Source of the DNA: Histomonas meleagridis
Lineage: Eukaryota; Parabasalia; Tritrichomonadida; Dientamoebidae
Assembly: GCA_020186115.1 (NCBI GenBank)
Contig: WSYJ01000149.1
Span: forward strand, 248,001-312,000
Length of the DNA: 64,000 nucleotides
Reading direction: 5' to 3'
Below the pieces are notes generated by a model. It saw only the letters and a list, made by a program, of their open reading frames with translations, made no database searches and was not told where the DNA came from. Every line of letters begins with the position of its first letter. The stretch's first letter is position 1. The position numbers and the translations under genes were made by a program. Shown here in pieces: positions 40,847 to 50,545 of the stretch.

Positions 40847-41416
40847 ATGCCTCGTCCAGTTTTGCATCAGGATCATCTCAAAATTGAAGAAGATGTTAAA
40901 ATTACAATCAAATCTGGTGTTGTTACAGTAGAAGGCCCACGTGGAACCCTTACTCGTGATCTTTCTCATCTTAAGCTCGACATTGAATATAATGCCGAAG
41001 AAAAAACTGTTTTAGCACGCTGCTGGTTTGGAAACCGTAAGCTTGTTGCTCGTATTGGAACACTCTTTGGTCATATCAAAAATATGGTAACTGGTGTTAC
41101 AAAAGGTTATCGCTACAAGATGAGATTTGTCACAGCACACTTCCCAATCAAGCATTCCATCGGTGACAACAAGGATTCCTTTAGCTTTACTCACTTCATG
41201 GGTCAACGTGAAAAGAAATCAGTTATTGCTCCAGAAGGTGTTAAAATCATGGACAGTCCAAACCAAAAGGAAGAAATCTGGATCGAAGGTAATGACATTG
41301 ATAAGGTATCATTAGTATGTGCACAAATCCACCAACATACACATATCCACAACAAAGATCTTCGTAAGTTCCTCGATGGTATCTACATTTCTGAAAAGAC
41401 TCATATCGTTGAGTAA
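40847..41416 (+). CDS. RPL9: 60S ribosomal protein uL6 (eukaryotic L9)
   Basis: A 189-residue protein of full family length. Two tandem uL6 folds are visible: VVTVEGPRGTLTRDLSHLKLDI in the first; RYKMRFVTAHFPIKHSI and the KEEIWIEGNDIDKVSLVCAQIHQ stretch in the second. It ends in DLRKFLDGIYISEKTHIVE. It sits near the GTPase-associated centre and sarcin-ricin loop of the large subunit. The start is certain: a single ATG 41 codons before the first long motif, with a CCTTTT element just upstream. Codon use is biased as expected for high expression. Confidence 0.97.
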   Translation: MPRPVLHQDHLKIEEDVKITIKSGVVTVEGPRGTLTRDLSHLKLDIEYNAEEKTVLARCWFGNRKLVARIGTLFGHIKNMVTGVTKGYRYKMRFVTAHFPIKHSIGDNKDSFSFTHFMGQREKKSVIAPEGVKIMDSPNQKEEIWIEGNDIDKVSLVCAQIHQHTHIHNKDLRKFLDGIYISEKTHIVE

Positions 41417-41601
41417 ACGAACATCTTCATTCACTTTTAAATTAATTTAATAATTTTAAAAAAATGTCAAAAAAAAATTTATCCAATGAATTAATTAAGA
41501 ACTATTTACTTGAACTGTTCATAGCTAATGTTCAAATGTTTTGTTAAATCGTCTTTTTCCTTGTTGGCGAATTGACGAAGTTTGTTCGATAAAAATCTGT
41601 G

Positions 41602-41611
41602 GTCGGTTATT
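41602..41611 (+). promoter_or_regulatory. GTCGGTTATT promoter element
   Basis: Eight bases before ATG 41619 of the WDR75 gene, the recurrent CGGTTATT core. It is so close that it may overlap the transcription start. Confidence 0.4.
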
Positions 41612-41618
41612 GATTCGG

Positions 41619-43958
41619 ATGTCCTTTGTTGTTCGAAGGGTTGGTTGTGGGACATTTAATCCGAGAGCAATGTGCTTTTCCACAGACGAAAGGTTTCTTT
41701 TTGTTGGATGTGGAAATATTATAAACATCTACGACTTGCCTGATTTACAATTAATTGACCAACGGAATTGTCACAAAGGGAAAATTACAGCACTAGTGTG
41801 CACTGATGAAGTTTTGGTGTCAGCTGATACAGATGGGGTAATTTTGTTTCACCGATTTAATGAAATTACAATCATCGAAAAAGAACCTTTTGAAAGCTAC
41901 CAGAACAAAGAACCAATTGAAAAGTTATTAATTCGAAACCGTACCTTATACTTTATATTTTATAGACATAGAATGTTTTGGATTAATGAATATCAGAACC
42001 CAGAATCCAAGTTTATAGTTACTCCTGATGTACAAAAGAAACTTACTGACCTTCATATATCACTTGTATATCGTCAACCATCATGGCTTAGATTTCATAA
42101 TCTGGATTGTTTCGATATAAATAATACAGGCACAGAAATTGTTCTTGGTGATGAATGCAAATTACATATTTACAATTTTGAAACCAAAAGACATCAACAA
42201 TTTAACTTACACAATCCAACCCGAATTTGTAAATTCCGTGGTCCAAATGCCCTTGTGTTCACACAAAACGGATATTTCATTCAGCTTGGAAACACCTTTT
42301 ATAAAGATCATTGGCATTTTGTTTGTCCCAATGATTTTGTATTCAATAGTAACACCATTTATTCAGGTGGTACTGAAGGTGTTTTATTAACTCTTAACCA
42401 AGCGACACATAAGAAAACCTTCCTTCCACGTCTAGGTCTTACAATTGAAGGACTTGCGATAAGTAATAATTCCACATATATAGCATGCATTTCTGATAAG
42501 AACATTCTAGCGTTAATTGATCCATCCAATTTTGTTCGTCAGTCTATTTCTCATCTTTATGGAGAAGTATCATTTTCAAATGATATTATCGTATCACTTC
42601 GAAAACCTAACCTTCTACAATTCTTCGATTCTAAACATGGAAAATGCCTTGACCAACTTCAAGTCTCCTCTTACAACTGCAGAAATCCAGTTTCCATTTT
42701 TGAATTGACAAACGACTTTTTGATAACAATTGAGACGAACGATAGTCCCCATGAGCCAGCACTTACGATAGGACAAGATGTTGAATTTCATCATACAGTT
42801 CCTCAAGCAAATTTACAAGTACGAGATGAAAAACATGCAAATCTTTTAACTCAAAGAAGGATTGATGAGATCAAAAAAATTTTAAAAAAGAGATATGAAC
42901 TTAAACAATATGAAAAAACAGAAAGGATTCGACCTAAATCTGTAGAATGTAACCCACTTGTATATACTTCCGATTCTTCGGATATCATTGGATATAGTGA
43001 AATTAAAATTTGGAGTAATAATCCAGAAAAAGATTCTTTTGAGATTCAACAATCATTTAGAATAACTGGTAAAAACGTTTCAACTCTTTCTATGCATCCA
43101 AGCCTTCCTGTTTATGCGATGGTTGTATCGAAAGAGCTTCAAATCTGGAAGAAATTTGAAAATTGGGAAATTCTGAAAACTAAAGACATTAGTGAACCAC
43201 CCAATTCTATTACATGGTCCAAAGATGGTACTATCCTTATTCTTACCTACAATGACCGCATTGACATTTATGATGCCGAACTTTTAACGGTCATCTCTCA
43301 AAAAGTTTTCGAGTACTCAATTCTTAACGTCTACTTCATGAATGATTATGAAGTTATCATTCATTCTAAAATAGGTATATTAACATTTGATCTTCGATCG
43401 TTATCAATAACCAAGAAAATCTTTGCACAAGCACGCTGTTGTTCTGCCGATGAGAATTGTTATGCATTTGTCATCAACAAAGAAATTCCAATTATAATCC
43501 TTTATGCGAATGGGGAAATGAAGAGTTGGAACATGCCAACAAATGGCACTCCAATTCGAGCCATAAAAGTGTTAAATGAAAGCACTGGAATTCGAATTGT
43601 TGCAATTGATAATGATAACTTCATTTGGTCGATTGATCAATTCGGACCCGAAACAAAGGAAATTAAACGCGCAACGTTACCGCAACTTAAGCCAAGAGAA
43701 ATCGTAAAGCCAAAGCAAATCGAAATTAAAGTCGATAAGACACAACAAATCATCGAATTGTTGGACGTGCCTTCGCACCAAATCCCTCCAATCGATGACC
43801 TGTGCGCGGCACTGTTCGGAATTGTAATCGATGAGAAGAAAGAAGAGGAAATAGTGTCGGTGCCAATTAAGTGCCAAGAAGTGGATGAACTCAGGGAAAT
43901 AGGCGCATGCGCACTGGAAGCAAATGACATATCATTCTTAAGAAGTTTCTTTAGCTAG
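41619..43958 (+). CDS. WDR75: WDR75 / Nan1 (UTP17) ribosome-biogenesis WD40 protein
   Basis: The start is set at ATG 41619 (MSFVVRRVGCGTF), as the longer frame begins with TTG. The 779-residue protein has two WD40 beta-propellers. The signature of the family is YSGGTEGVLLTLNQATHKKTFLPRLGLTIEG (read in pieces around 240-270), matching the 'GGxExVLxxW...FLPRLGxxI' block of WDR75. The second propeller includes SIMHPSLPVYA-like and ITWSKDGTILILTY blades. A basic linker (RRIDEIKKILKKRYELKQYEK) lies between them. The C-terminal helical part ends ALEANDISFLRSFFS. WDR75 is a t-UTP subunit of the small-subunit processome and promotes rRNA transcription and pre-18S cleavage in the nucleolus. Confidence 0.85.
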   Translation: MSFVVRRVGCGTFNPRAMCFSTDERFLFVGCGNIINIYDLPDLQLIDQRNCHKGKITALVCTDEVLVSADTDGVILFHRFNEITIIEKEPFESYQNKEPIEKLLIRNRTLYFIFYRHRMFWINEYQNPESKFIVTPDVQKKLTDLHISLVYRQPSWLRFHNLDCFDINNTGTEIVLGDECKLHIYNFETKRHQQFNLHNPTRICKFRGPNALVFTQNGYFIQLGNTFYKDHWHFVCPNDFVFNSNTIYSGGTEGVLLTLNQATHKKTFLPRLGLTIEGLAISNNSTYIACISDKNILALIDPSNFVRQSISHLYGEVSFSNDIIVSLRKPNLLQFFDSKHGKCLDQLQVSSYNCRNPVSIFELTNDFLITIETNDSPHEPALTIGQDVEFHHTVPQANLQVRDEKHANLLTQRRIDEIKKILKKRYELKQYEKTERIRPKSVECNPLVYTSDSSDIIGYSEIKIWSNNPEKDSFEIQQSFRITGKNVSTLSMHPSLPVYAMVVSKELQIWKKFENWEILKTKDISEPPNSITWSKDGTILILTYNDRIDIYDAELLTVISQKVFEYSILNVYFMNDYEVIIHSKIGILTFDLRSLSITKKIFAQARCCSADENCYAFVINKEIPIIILYANGEMKSWNMPTNGTPIRAIKVLNESTGIRIVAIDNDNFIWSIDQFGPETKEIKRATLPQLKPREIVKPKQIEIKVDKTQQIIELLDVPSHQIPPIDDLCAALFGIVIDEKKEEEIVSVPIKCQEVDELREIGACALEANDISFLRSFFS

Positions 43959-44063
43959 AGTAAATATATATTATCATATGCAATGTTTTATATAATATAT
44001 AGAACAATGAAACATAAAAATGGAAATAATCAGAAAATGACTAAAAAAAAATTAAAAAATTCA

Positions 44064-44135
44064 TTCCGATACGGGGAGTCGAACCCCGCTCCCGTGGATG
44101 AAAACCACATATCCTAACCGATGAACGATATCGGA
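44064..44135 (-). tRNA. tRNA-Glu (anticodon TTC)
   Basis: The minus strand folds as a 72-nt tRNA. The acceptor stem pairs TCCGATA with TATCGGA, the discriminator is A, the D-arm contains CGGTTAGGATA, the anticodon loop reads GTTTTCATC with TTC at the anticodon position, and the T-arm is GGGGTTCGACTCCCC. The sequence closely matches eukaryotic tRNA-Glu. The GGTTCGA box B and TCGGTTAGG-type box A serve as the internal RNA polymerase III promoter. No intron. A T-run follows the 3' end. Confidence 0.95.
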
Positions 44136-44454
44136 ATTCGAAAATGGATAAATAACTTAATTAATAATTGATTTTGAAAGGAAAATTAAAAAAGAAAATC
44201 AAAACTTTCAATATTAGAAAATGAACTTGCAACATAAAATGTACCAGAATAATATTGCTGATCAAACAGGTTTCAGTTAATAAAGATTTATTTTTATTTA
44301 TTTCAATAATATATATTAAATATGTCTTTCCTAAATGAAAGAGATTTTTTGCATAAAAAAAAATTACATCTAAATGCTGGAAAAACTGTATTTATTTCTT
44401 AATGTTAAACTTTATTGTTATCCCAGTTGGTGGATATAATTGAAACGTTGGACA

Positions 44455-44475
44455 TTAACGGTTATCAACGGTTAT
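44455..44475 (+). promoter_or_regulatory. tandem AACGGTTAT elements upstream of IFT81
   Basis: TTAACGGTTATC at 44455-44466 is followed at once by AACGGTTATTC at 44467-44477, 30-50 bases before ATG 44505. This is the clearest example of the recurrent element. Confidence 0.5.
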
Positions 44476-44504
44476 TCTCGTTAAAGGACGTTTGATTTAC
44501 TCAA

Positions 44505-46364
44505 ATGAATTTCGGCTCGAACAACATCGAAGAACAAATTGTCAGCTTATTAAAAAGACTTTTTGACATGAAATTTACTCTTTTCCAATTCTCTGAGCTT
44601 TCAGGGAGAGAACTTCTAGAATTATTCAACACAATTTTATACAAAATTAGTGATACTATGCCGGAGAAAATCGGAACAGAAAAAATAGAAGCAACGGTAG
44701 AACGTATGTCGGAATTTTTACGTGTTCTACAATATGAATTTCCTTGTGAACCTGAAGAATGGGATGTTCGATTTGGCAATGCAGACAAAGAACTTATTCA
44801 TCCTGCAATGCTTTGGCTTCTTAATGACTTTGATGAGATGAAAAAGCGAGCCTACAAAGCCAAATTTTTTGAAGAAGTTCCAATTCCAGATGAAATCAAA
44901 GTTGATCCAACAGTTGCCGAACTTATTACACAACAAAACGAGCTTCGTGAGCAATTTGATGCAGCTTTAACCGAGTACAACGAAGTTGGTAGCACAAATG
45001 TAGATGAGCTCAAAAAAGTTATTCAAGAACTCGAATCCAACAAAGCACGAATAGCCACACGTATTTCCAGCTTTAAACGGAAGTTATCCAATGTTCCTAA
45101 TATTGATGAACTTCTCAAATGGACGAGTAAAATCCGAGAAGAAAACGAACGAGAAGTTCGTCTTGAAGAACAACAACAAAAGCTTACTGAAGAAAAACGC
45201 CTTTTAATTCATCGTCAAGAAATTTCATCAAATCGAATCCAAAACATTCGAAGCCACATGGAATCGCAACTTATATCGTTACGTAATGCAGTTGCCGAAT
45301 TCCGTAACCAAGGCAAGAACCAAAGTTCTTCCCCCAACGAAAAAAGTGTCGCATTCTGCCAGCAACAAGTTATAGCCGCTAATAAACGGCTCGCTCAAAA
45401 ACAACGACAGCTATCGGACATTCAAAAAGCTCGAGCCGAAGCGGAGCAACAACTCCAAGAGAAGCAAGAAACAGGAGCAATAGAAGTGCCAACCGGAAAA
45501 GACTTTACTGCATTTGTCCGGACATTAAAAATCAAAAATGATAATTATAAAGAACTTCAATCACAACTCGCATTACAAAAACGAGAATTGGCTATAATGA
45601 TGCGAACTGAAGAAATAGTATTACAACATCAAGAGAAATCTCATAAGGAAGTTCTGAAGATAGAACAACAACGTGGAGTTGGAGGATTTAGAGATGCAAG
45701 AGAAAAACTGGAAAAGGTATCAGCTGCTAAAGCAGATCTCGATGATCTCAAAGGCAAAACACTTGAAGAAATGAGTTCAATTGTCAAAGAAATTCAACAA
45801 AGTATTCAAGCTCGACAAAATGAGTTAAAACCGTATGTAGTACGACTTCAAAACCAACGTAAAGATACAGCGGCTGTAGAAAGCAAGTATTTGCAAGCCA
45901 AGAAACGATATACCAATGCAGTATCTGAATATGATTCTGTTTGCATGGAATTAGATGAAGAATCCAAGAAGCTGAGAGTTGATATTTCCAACTACCAATC
46001 GAAGTACTTCAGTATAATGACATTAATGCAAAGTTTGGAGCGAACGTTAAAGCGAGCAAATGATGAGAAAAACGCAATCGAAACCGGAAATCCGATTTCG
46101 AAAGACATGAAAACGTATTCGGACTTCTTCCAAAAGTCGGCGCACGTCATGAAGAAGCAAATGAGGGAGCTGAAGGAGCAAAAGAAAACAGTCGGAACGC
46201 AAAGCGAAACGAATCAGAAGCAATTGGACGCGTTCCAAAACTTAAGGCGACTGCTGCAGGTGAAGCTGGAGTGCTTGAAGGTGTCGAAGAAGGAAAAGGA
46301 AGAAAAGCTGAGTCAGGAAGAGAAAGAAAGACAAAACACAGAAGAAAGACTCGAAATAGTATAA
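44505..46364 (+). CDS. IFT81: intraflagellar transport protein IFT81
   Basis: A 619-residue protein. The N-terminal ~125 residues match the IFT81 calponin-homology domain: FTLFQFSELSGRELLELFNTIL, then HPAMLWLLNDFDEMKKRAYKAKF with the typical LKKRAYLAKF-like helix and PDEIKVDPTVAE. The rest is a long coiled coil. IFT81 pairs with IFT74 in the IFT-B core and its N-terminal domain binds tubulin for transport into flagella, consistent with a flagellated cell. A canonical start, TTTACTCAAATG, follows the tandem promoter elements. Confidence 0.93.
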   Translation: MNFGSNNIEEQIVSLLKRLFDMKFTLFQFSELSGRELLELFNTILYKISDTMPEKIGTEKIEATVERMSEFLRVLQYEFPCEPEEWDVRFGNADKELIHPAMLWLLNDFDEMKKRAYKAKFFEEVPIPDEIKVDPTVAELITQQNELREQFDAALTEYNEVGSTNVDELKKVIQELESNKARIATRISSFKRKLSNVPNIDELLKWTSKIREENEREVRLEEQQQKLTEEKRLLIHRQEISSNRIQNIRSHMESQLISLRNAVAEFRNQGKNQSSSPNEKSVAFCQQQVIAANKRLAQKQRQLSDIQKARAEAEQQLQEKQETGAIEVPTGKDFTAFVRTLKIKNDNYKELQSQLALQKRELAIMMRTEEIVLQHQEKSHKEVLKIEQQRGVGGFRDAREKLEKVSAAKADLDDLKGKTLEEMSSIVKEIQQSIQARQNELKPYVVRLQNQRKDTAAVESKYLQAKKRYTNAVSEYDSVCMELDEESKKLRVDISNYQSKYFSIMTLMQSLERTLKRANDEKNAIETGNPISKDMKTYSDFFQKSAHVMKKQMRELKEQKKTVGTQSETNQKQLDAFQNLRRLLQVKLECLKVSKKEKEEKLSQEEKERQNTEERLEIV

Positions 46365-46810
46365 ATATTTTTAATGAAATAAAAAATTATTTATAAATTA
46401 GGAACGAATAAAATGTTTTGTTGCGTGAAATTAAATACAAAATGAAAATCATTTGGAAATGCAATGATAAATTTAACACATGCACAGGAATGCATTGAAG
46501 GAATTGGAAAACTTTGTATAGAAGCATTACTGTTTGATATTAATAATTATTGCAGCTCATATATTATTTTTAACTTTCATTTGGTTGGATTTATTGTAAA
46601 TATTGTAAGCAAATTAAAATAAGTTATATAATTGATTTGAAATAAGTTTCAAACATATTCATTTCGATATCTATTCATTTTACCAAAGCGCTTAATTCAA
46701 CGTAAAAAATTCTCACAACGCAAAAATACATTTATTACATTTATCGTCACAAATATTCCTAAGCGATTATTTTTATTACGTAAAAATAAATTCCATCCAT
46801 ATTAAAAAAT
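46365..46810. other. intergenic region between convergent genes
   Basis: About 445 AT-rich bases. No gene seen. Confidence 0.5.
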
Positions 46811-48205
46811 TTATTCACTTTTTGGTTTTGTCTCTATTTTCTTCTTATCTTCATCTTTTTTATCTTCATTATTCTTCTTTTGAGGTTTCTTAATAATAAG
46901 AGATAATATTAACATAACACCATAAGTTCCAAATGTCAAAATTGTACCCAAGTAACCATTTGACCTTCTTACGAAGAAGAACGAGTCGAAAGTCCTATAC
47001 CACCATGTCGAAGTCGCATTAAACATTGACATCCATATCCAAAAACGATAAATTAAACGTACTACTATCGGCCCGACATTTGCCACATCACCAAACATTT
47101 GATGTATTAACAAATCCGCTTTTTGCGCCGCAATCATTTCAGGCAAAAGAAGATAATAAACAGGATTAAAGCCATGCCACATTGCAGACACGCCAAGAAC
47201 CATTGGATTTGCAAGCCAATATGGACAGCCATGATCAAGTAAAGGATATAATAAATATCGCTTCCAAAAGATATGCGCTGAATGATTCCATCGTTGAAGC
47301 CATATGGCAATGGTGTCACTTGTGAGAACTTCAAAGATGTTCAAATTGGAAATGTCATCAATTTCACATAAGCCTGATTCTCCTGCTCCAGTTTCATAAA
47401 TACCAGCTTCAACTGATTGCCAGGCAACGAAGTATCGGATGGTATGGAAAAATGTACAGAAAATGGTTAAAAGTAATCTTATTATTGCGGGTGAATTAAC
47501 ATAGAAAGGCTTGCTATAGAAAGATATTGGCGTGATTTTCATGGCAACAATGGTAAGAATGACCCAAACTGGAATCATTATGAAGCGCTTTTTCGCATAT
47601 TTATGTGATATTGAATCATCAGAAACATGTGGACGTGTGCCTGTTTCAAGAATGTATTCGTGTATCTTATAATTGAAGTTTGGACCTGATGTTGCACCAT
47701 ATGGTGTAAATGTGTATGATATCCATTCGACTAAACTCATCTTTTTATCGAGAGCTACACGTTCATGGAATGGACGTATCTTTTCTCCTTTCTTTAACTT
47801 CCTGCCATGGTAAAGATCTAAGGCCGTTGTCATAATTTTTTGGAACATTATTAAAGTCATACTGTTTACCATCCATTTCCATCCCTTAGCAATAGTAACC
47901 ATACAGTAAACGTTAGAAGCAGAGCTGAATACAAAGCTATAAATAATTGTAATTAAAGGATTTAATTCGAGCATAAAATATGTTGAAACTGCCATAATAA
48001 GTGGTATGAAGAACTCGATACCGAACATTGCTATTGCGAGTGCTAATCCAAGAATAACATGAAACCATAAATTTTGTTTTCGGGATAATTTCGGTAAAAT
48101 ATAACGAGAAATCGGATATAACAAAACGTTAAAAACAATGATAATGAGCATTGGCCCAAATGTCTGAATTAAAGAAGCGATGGTATTGAGCAGGGGAGAA
48201 CCCAT
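46811..48205 (-). CDS. MBOAT-family O-acyltransferase (lysophospholipid type)
   Basis: The start is set at ATG 48205 (MGSPLLNTIASLIQ), as the longer frame begins with GTG. The 464-residue protein has about ten membrane spans. The MBOAT signature region reads FEVLTSDTIAIWLQRWNHSAHIFWKRYLLYPLL, containing the WN of the conserved Asn site. It is followed by VLGVSAMWHGFNPVYYLLLPE with the catalytic His. A C-terminal cytosolic tail is highly charged (KKNNEDKKDEDKKK). MBOATs of this type transfer acyl chains to lysophospholipids in the ER. The substrate cannot be told from sequence. It is divergent from the HD-domain gene with 134 bases between starts and a shared GGACGGTTGTCAC. Confidence 0.9.
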   Translation of the reverse strand: MGSPLLNTIASLIQTFGPMLIIIVFNVLLYPISRYILPKLSRKQNLWFHVILGLALAIAMFGIEFFIPLIMAVSTYFMLELNPLITIIYSFVFSSASNVYCMVTIAKGWKWMVNSMTLIMFQKIMTTALDLYHGRKLKKGEKIRPFHERVALDKKMSLVEWISYTFTPYGATSGPNFNYKIHEYILETGTRPHVSDDSISHKYAKKRFIMIPVWVILTIVAMKITPISFYSKPFYVNSPAIIRLLLTIFCTFFHTIRYFVAWQSVEAGIYETGAGESGLCEIDDISNLNIFEVLTSDTIAIWLQRWNHSAHIFWKRYLLYPLLDHGCPYWLANPMVLGVSAMWHGFNPVYYLLLPEMIAAQKADLLIHQMFGDVANVGPIVVRLIYRFWIWMSMFNATSTWWYRTFDSFFFVRRSNGYLGTILTFGTYGVMLILSLIIKKPQKKNNEDKKDEDKKKIETKPKSE

Positions 48206-48242
48206 GACGAGGCTGTTCGGTATGTAAAGTTTTGATTTGGCT

Positions 48243-48255
48243 GGACGGTTGTCAC
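48243..48255. promoter_or_regulatory. GGACGGTTGTCAC element in a shared divergent promoter
   Basis: Lies between the MBOAT start (48205, minus) and the HD-hydrolase start (48340, plus). It carries the recurrent ACGGTT core. Confidence 0.4.
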
Positions 48256-48339
48256 TTGACCAAACGAGCCACAATTTTGACCAAAATAAACTATTTAAAA
48301 CCACTTAAAAAAACAATTTTTTACATCAAATGTCTGAGA

Positions 48340-48990
48340 ATGAACAAAACAGTTAAAATTGAAGAATTTGTTCATAAAAAACTGGGCGTTGAAACTTCAG
48401 GCCATGACGTTTATCACTGCATACGTGTTAGAAACGTCGCTTTAAAGATTGCTGAGAGCGAAGGAAATTGTGATCTTGAAATTGTTTCTTGTGCTGCTCT
48501 TCTTCATGATATTACAGATTGTAAAATTTGTACTGACCAAGCTGGTGCTAGACAAGAAATGATTCAAGTCATGAAAGATGTTGATATATCTGATGAAAAA
48601 ATATCTAAAATTCTTGATATAATTGATAATATATCATACAAAGGAGCTGGAGTTCCTACTCCAATGTCATCTATTGAAGGAAAAGTGGTACAAGATGCTG
48701 ATCGTCTTGATGCAATAGGTGCAATTGGAATTGCTCGTTGTTTTGCTTACGGAGGGCATGTCGGTAATCCAATATACACTCCCAACGAAAAACCCGTTCT
48801 AAGTTCTACAGAAGAAGAATATCGAAATCATCGTGGATCAAGCATTTCTCATTTTTATGAGAAACTTCTCCTTCTCAAAGACCGTATGCAAACACAAAGC
48901 GGTAAAAGGATAGCAGAGTTAAGGCATCAGTACATGTGTGATTTTCTCAGTAAATTCTTTGAAGAATGGTCAGGCGCCGATACGATTTAA
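48340..48990 (+). CDS. HD-domain phosphohydrolase
   Basis: The start is set at ATG 48340 (MNKTVKIEEFVHKKL), as the longer frame begins upstream at a non-ATG codon. The 216-residue protein has the HD metal site: GHDVYHCIRVRNVAL (first His), AALLHDITD (HD pair), and VVQDADRLDAIGAIGIARCFAYGG with the final Asp. The wording matches the YedJ/YpgQ-like group of small HD hydrolases, which hydrolyse nucleotides or related phosphates. This group is mainly bacterial, so gene transfer is plausible. Cytosolic, with no targeting signal seen. Confidence 0.9.
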   Translation: MNKTVKIEEFVHKKLGVETSGHDVYHCIRVRNVALKIAESEGNCDLEIVSCAALLHDITDCKICTDQAGARQEMIQVMKDVDISDEKISKILDIIDNISYKGAGVPTPMSSIEGKVVQDADRLDAIGAIGIARCFAYGGHVGNPIYTPNEKPVLSSTEEEYRNHRGSSISHFYEKLLLLKDRMQTQSGKRIAELRHQYMCDFLSKFFEEWSGADTI

Positions 48991-49076
48991 TAAACAACTG
49001 AATTTTCAACCCTAATAGAAAATTCAAAGCAAAGCCGTTTTTCAGTTCTGAAAATATTCTATCATCCATTCGAACG

Positions 49077-50048
49077 TTAAGTTTCAGGTTCAAGAACAAA
49101 AATTTTGTTATTTGGGAGCTTTAAATTCCCTTTCCTAATGCCATCAAAGAAAGGATGATTTAAGCACTGTTCAGCAGTGATTCGTTTTGAAGGTGAATAT
49201 ACAAATATATGTTCAAGCAAATCAAGCAGTTGGGGATCAGCATTGCTTGATAGTGCTTCTTGAATTGGTCTTCTTTCTCTTTTTATATTAGGACATACCT
49301 TTGAGTTCCCATATTCATTTAAATCAGATTCAGTTGGGGTTCCAATAATGTTTATCATGGAACGGATCATATAATCATTGGACTTACCACGAAAGATTGG
49401 TGTTCCACCATTGACAAACTCAGCAACGATGCATCCAGCTGCCCATATGTCAACTGGATAATTGTAATACCGACAATCAAAGAGGAGTTCCGGGGCTCTA
49501 TAGTTACGTGTAGCTATGTAGGAAACACTGGGTTCATTAGATTGAATTTTCTTGGCTGATCCAAAATCACAGATACCCAGTTTTCCATTTTCAGGATTTA
49601 TGAGAATGTTAGATGGCTTAATATCACGGTGGCATATGCCGATCTTGTGTAGATATGAAAGAGCTCGAAAAATTTGATATGAAAATATTTTGATAATGTC
49701 ATTACTAATATTACCTTTTTCTTTCCGAAGGTAAAAAGATAGATCTGTTGGAAAACAATCTGTTATTATATGTAAGTATAATTGTTGTGGTTCACCTTCA
49801 GTTGTAACATAATAATCGATTAGCTTGAGACAATTTGGATGATTTACTTCTTTAAGTATAGAAAGCTCTCTGTTTTTATAGTGTGGGTCCTGCAGAACTT
49901 TTTTTATAGCATATAATTTACCATCTGCTGTTTGAGCTTTAAAAACAGTTCCAAATGTTCCCTTTCCAATTACAATTGCTTTTTCAAATTCGCCAATTTT
50001 CTCTTTAGAGCTTTCATTTTGGAAAAATGCCAAAGAGCCAATCTTCAT
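49077..50048 (-). CDS. GSK3-type protein kinase
   Basis: A 323-residue CMGC kinase, ATG 50048. Motifs in order: GKGTFGTVFKA, YAIKKVLQDPHYKNREL (typical GSK3), HRDIKPSNILI, CDFGSAKKI, SVSYIATRNYRAPEL with the activating Tyr, and PVDIWAAGCIVAEF. It lacks the long tails of animal GSK3 and has no obvious inhibitory N-terminal Ser motif. GSK3 kinases usually recognise pre-phosphorylated substrates. AACGATTATT lies upstream. Confidence 0.93.
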   Translation of the reverse strand: MKIGSLAFFQNESSKEKIGEFEKAIVIGKGTFGTVFKAQTADGKLYAIKKVLQDPHYKNRELSILKEVNHPNCLKLIDYYVTTEGEPQQLYLHIITDCFPTDLSFYLRKEKGNISNDIIKIFSYQIFRALSYLHKIGICHRDIKPSNILINPENGKLGICDFGSAKKIQSNEPSVSYIATRNYRAPELLFDCRYYNYPVDIWAAGCIVAEFVNGGTPIFRGKSNDYMIRSMINIIGTPTESDLNEYGNSKVCPNIKRERRPIQEALSSNADPQLLDLLEHIFVYSPSKRITAEQCLNHPFFDGIRKGNLKLPNNKIFVLEPET

Positions 50049-50545
50049 TGGAGGTACCTTAGCTAAGGCCCTTCGTTTTTGTGATAAAAATAATCGTTCT
50101 TATGTAAACATCAGAAAAAACCACCGGATTGCATTCAAAAAATTTACAACATGTGTAAAATTTCAAATTTTTTTGGTTAATTTAACCAGAACAAAAAGAA
50201 AATCATTGAATGAGCAATAACGTGATCAAAACAAAGCAGATGAGATAAGAGCCAATTTTCAATAATACTTTAATAAAATCTCATATATAAGCTACTCTCT
50301 TATATATAAGCTCAAGATGGAATAATTTTAAGGAGCACAAAGTCTCCAAAAAAAATTAAAAGATAAAATGTATTTAAAGAAAACCATCAGTTTCAATGTG
50401 CTTTCTTATCATCAACTAAAATGGCATTTTTTTCAATGTTTTATGGAATCCGCAAAGGAATTGTTTTACACGATTTTCTTTAAGCAAATACTTCATGTTG
50501 ATTTTATAAAATTATTTTTAGTTCTATAAATCATGAAAACACATT
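50049..50545. other. intergenic region, tandem genes on minus strand
   Basis: About 500 bases. A nearly exact direct duplication around TCATATATAAGCT and CTTATATATAAGCTC at 50280-50310 is visible. No gene seen. Confidence 0.5.

Larger units (their letters stand above)
43959..44504. other. intergenic region holding tRNA-Glu and a tandem CGGTTAT promoter
   Basis: Besides the tRNA at 44064-44135, it contains two copies of AACGGTTAT at 44457-44475. The rest is AT-rich. Confidence 0.6.
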
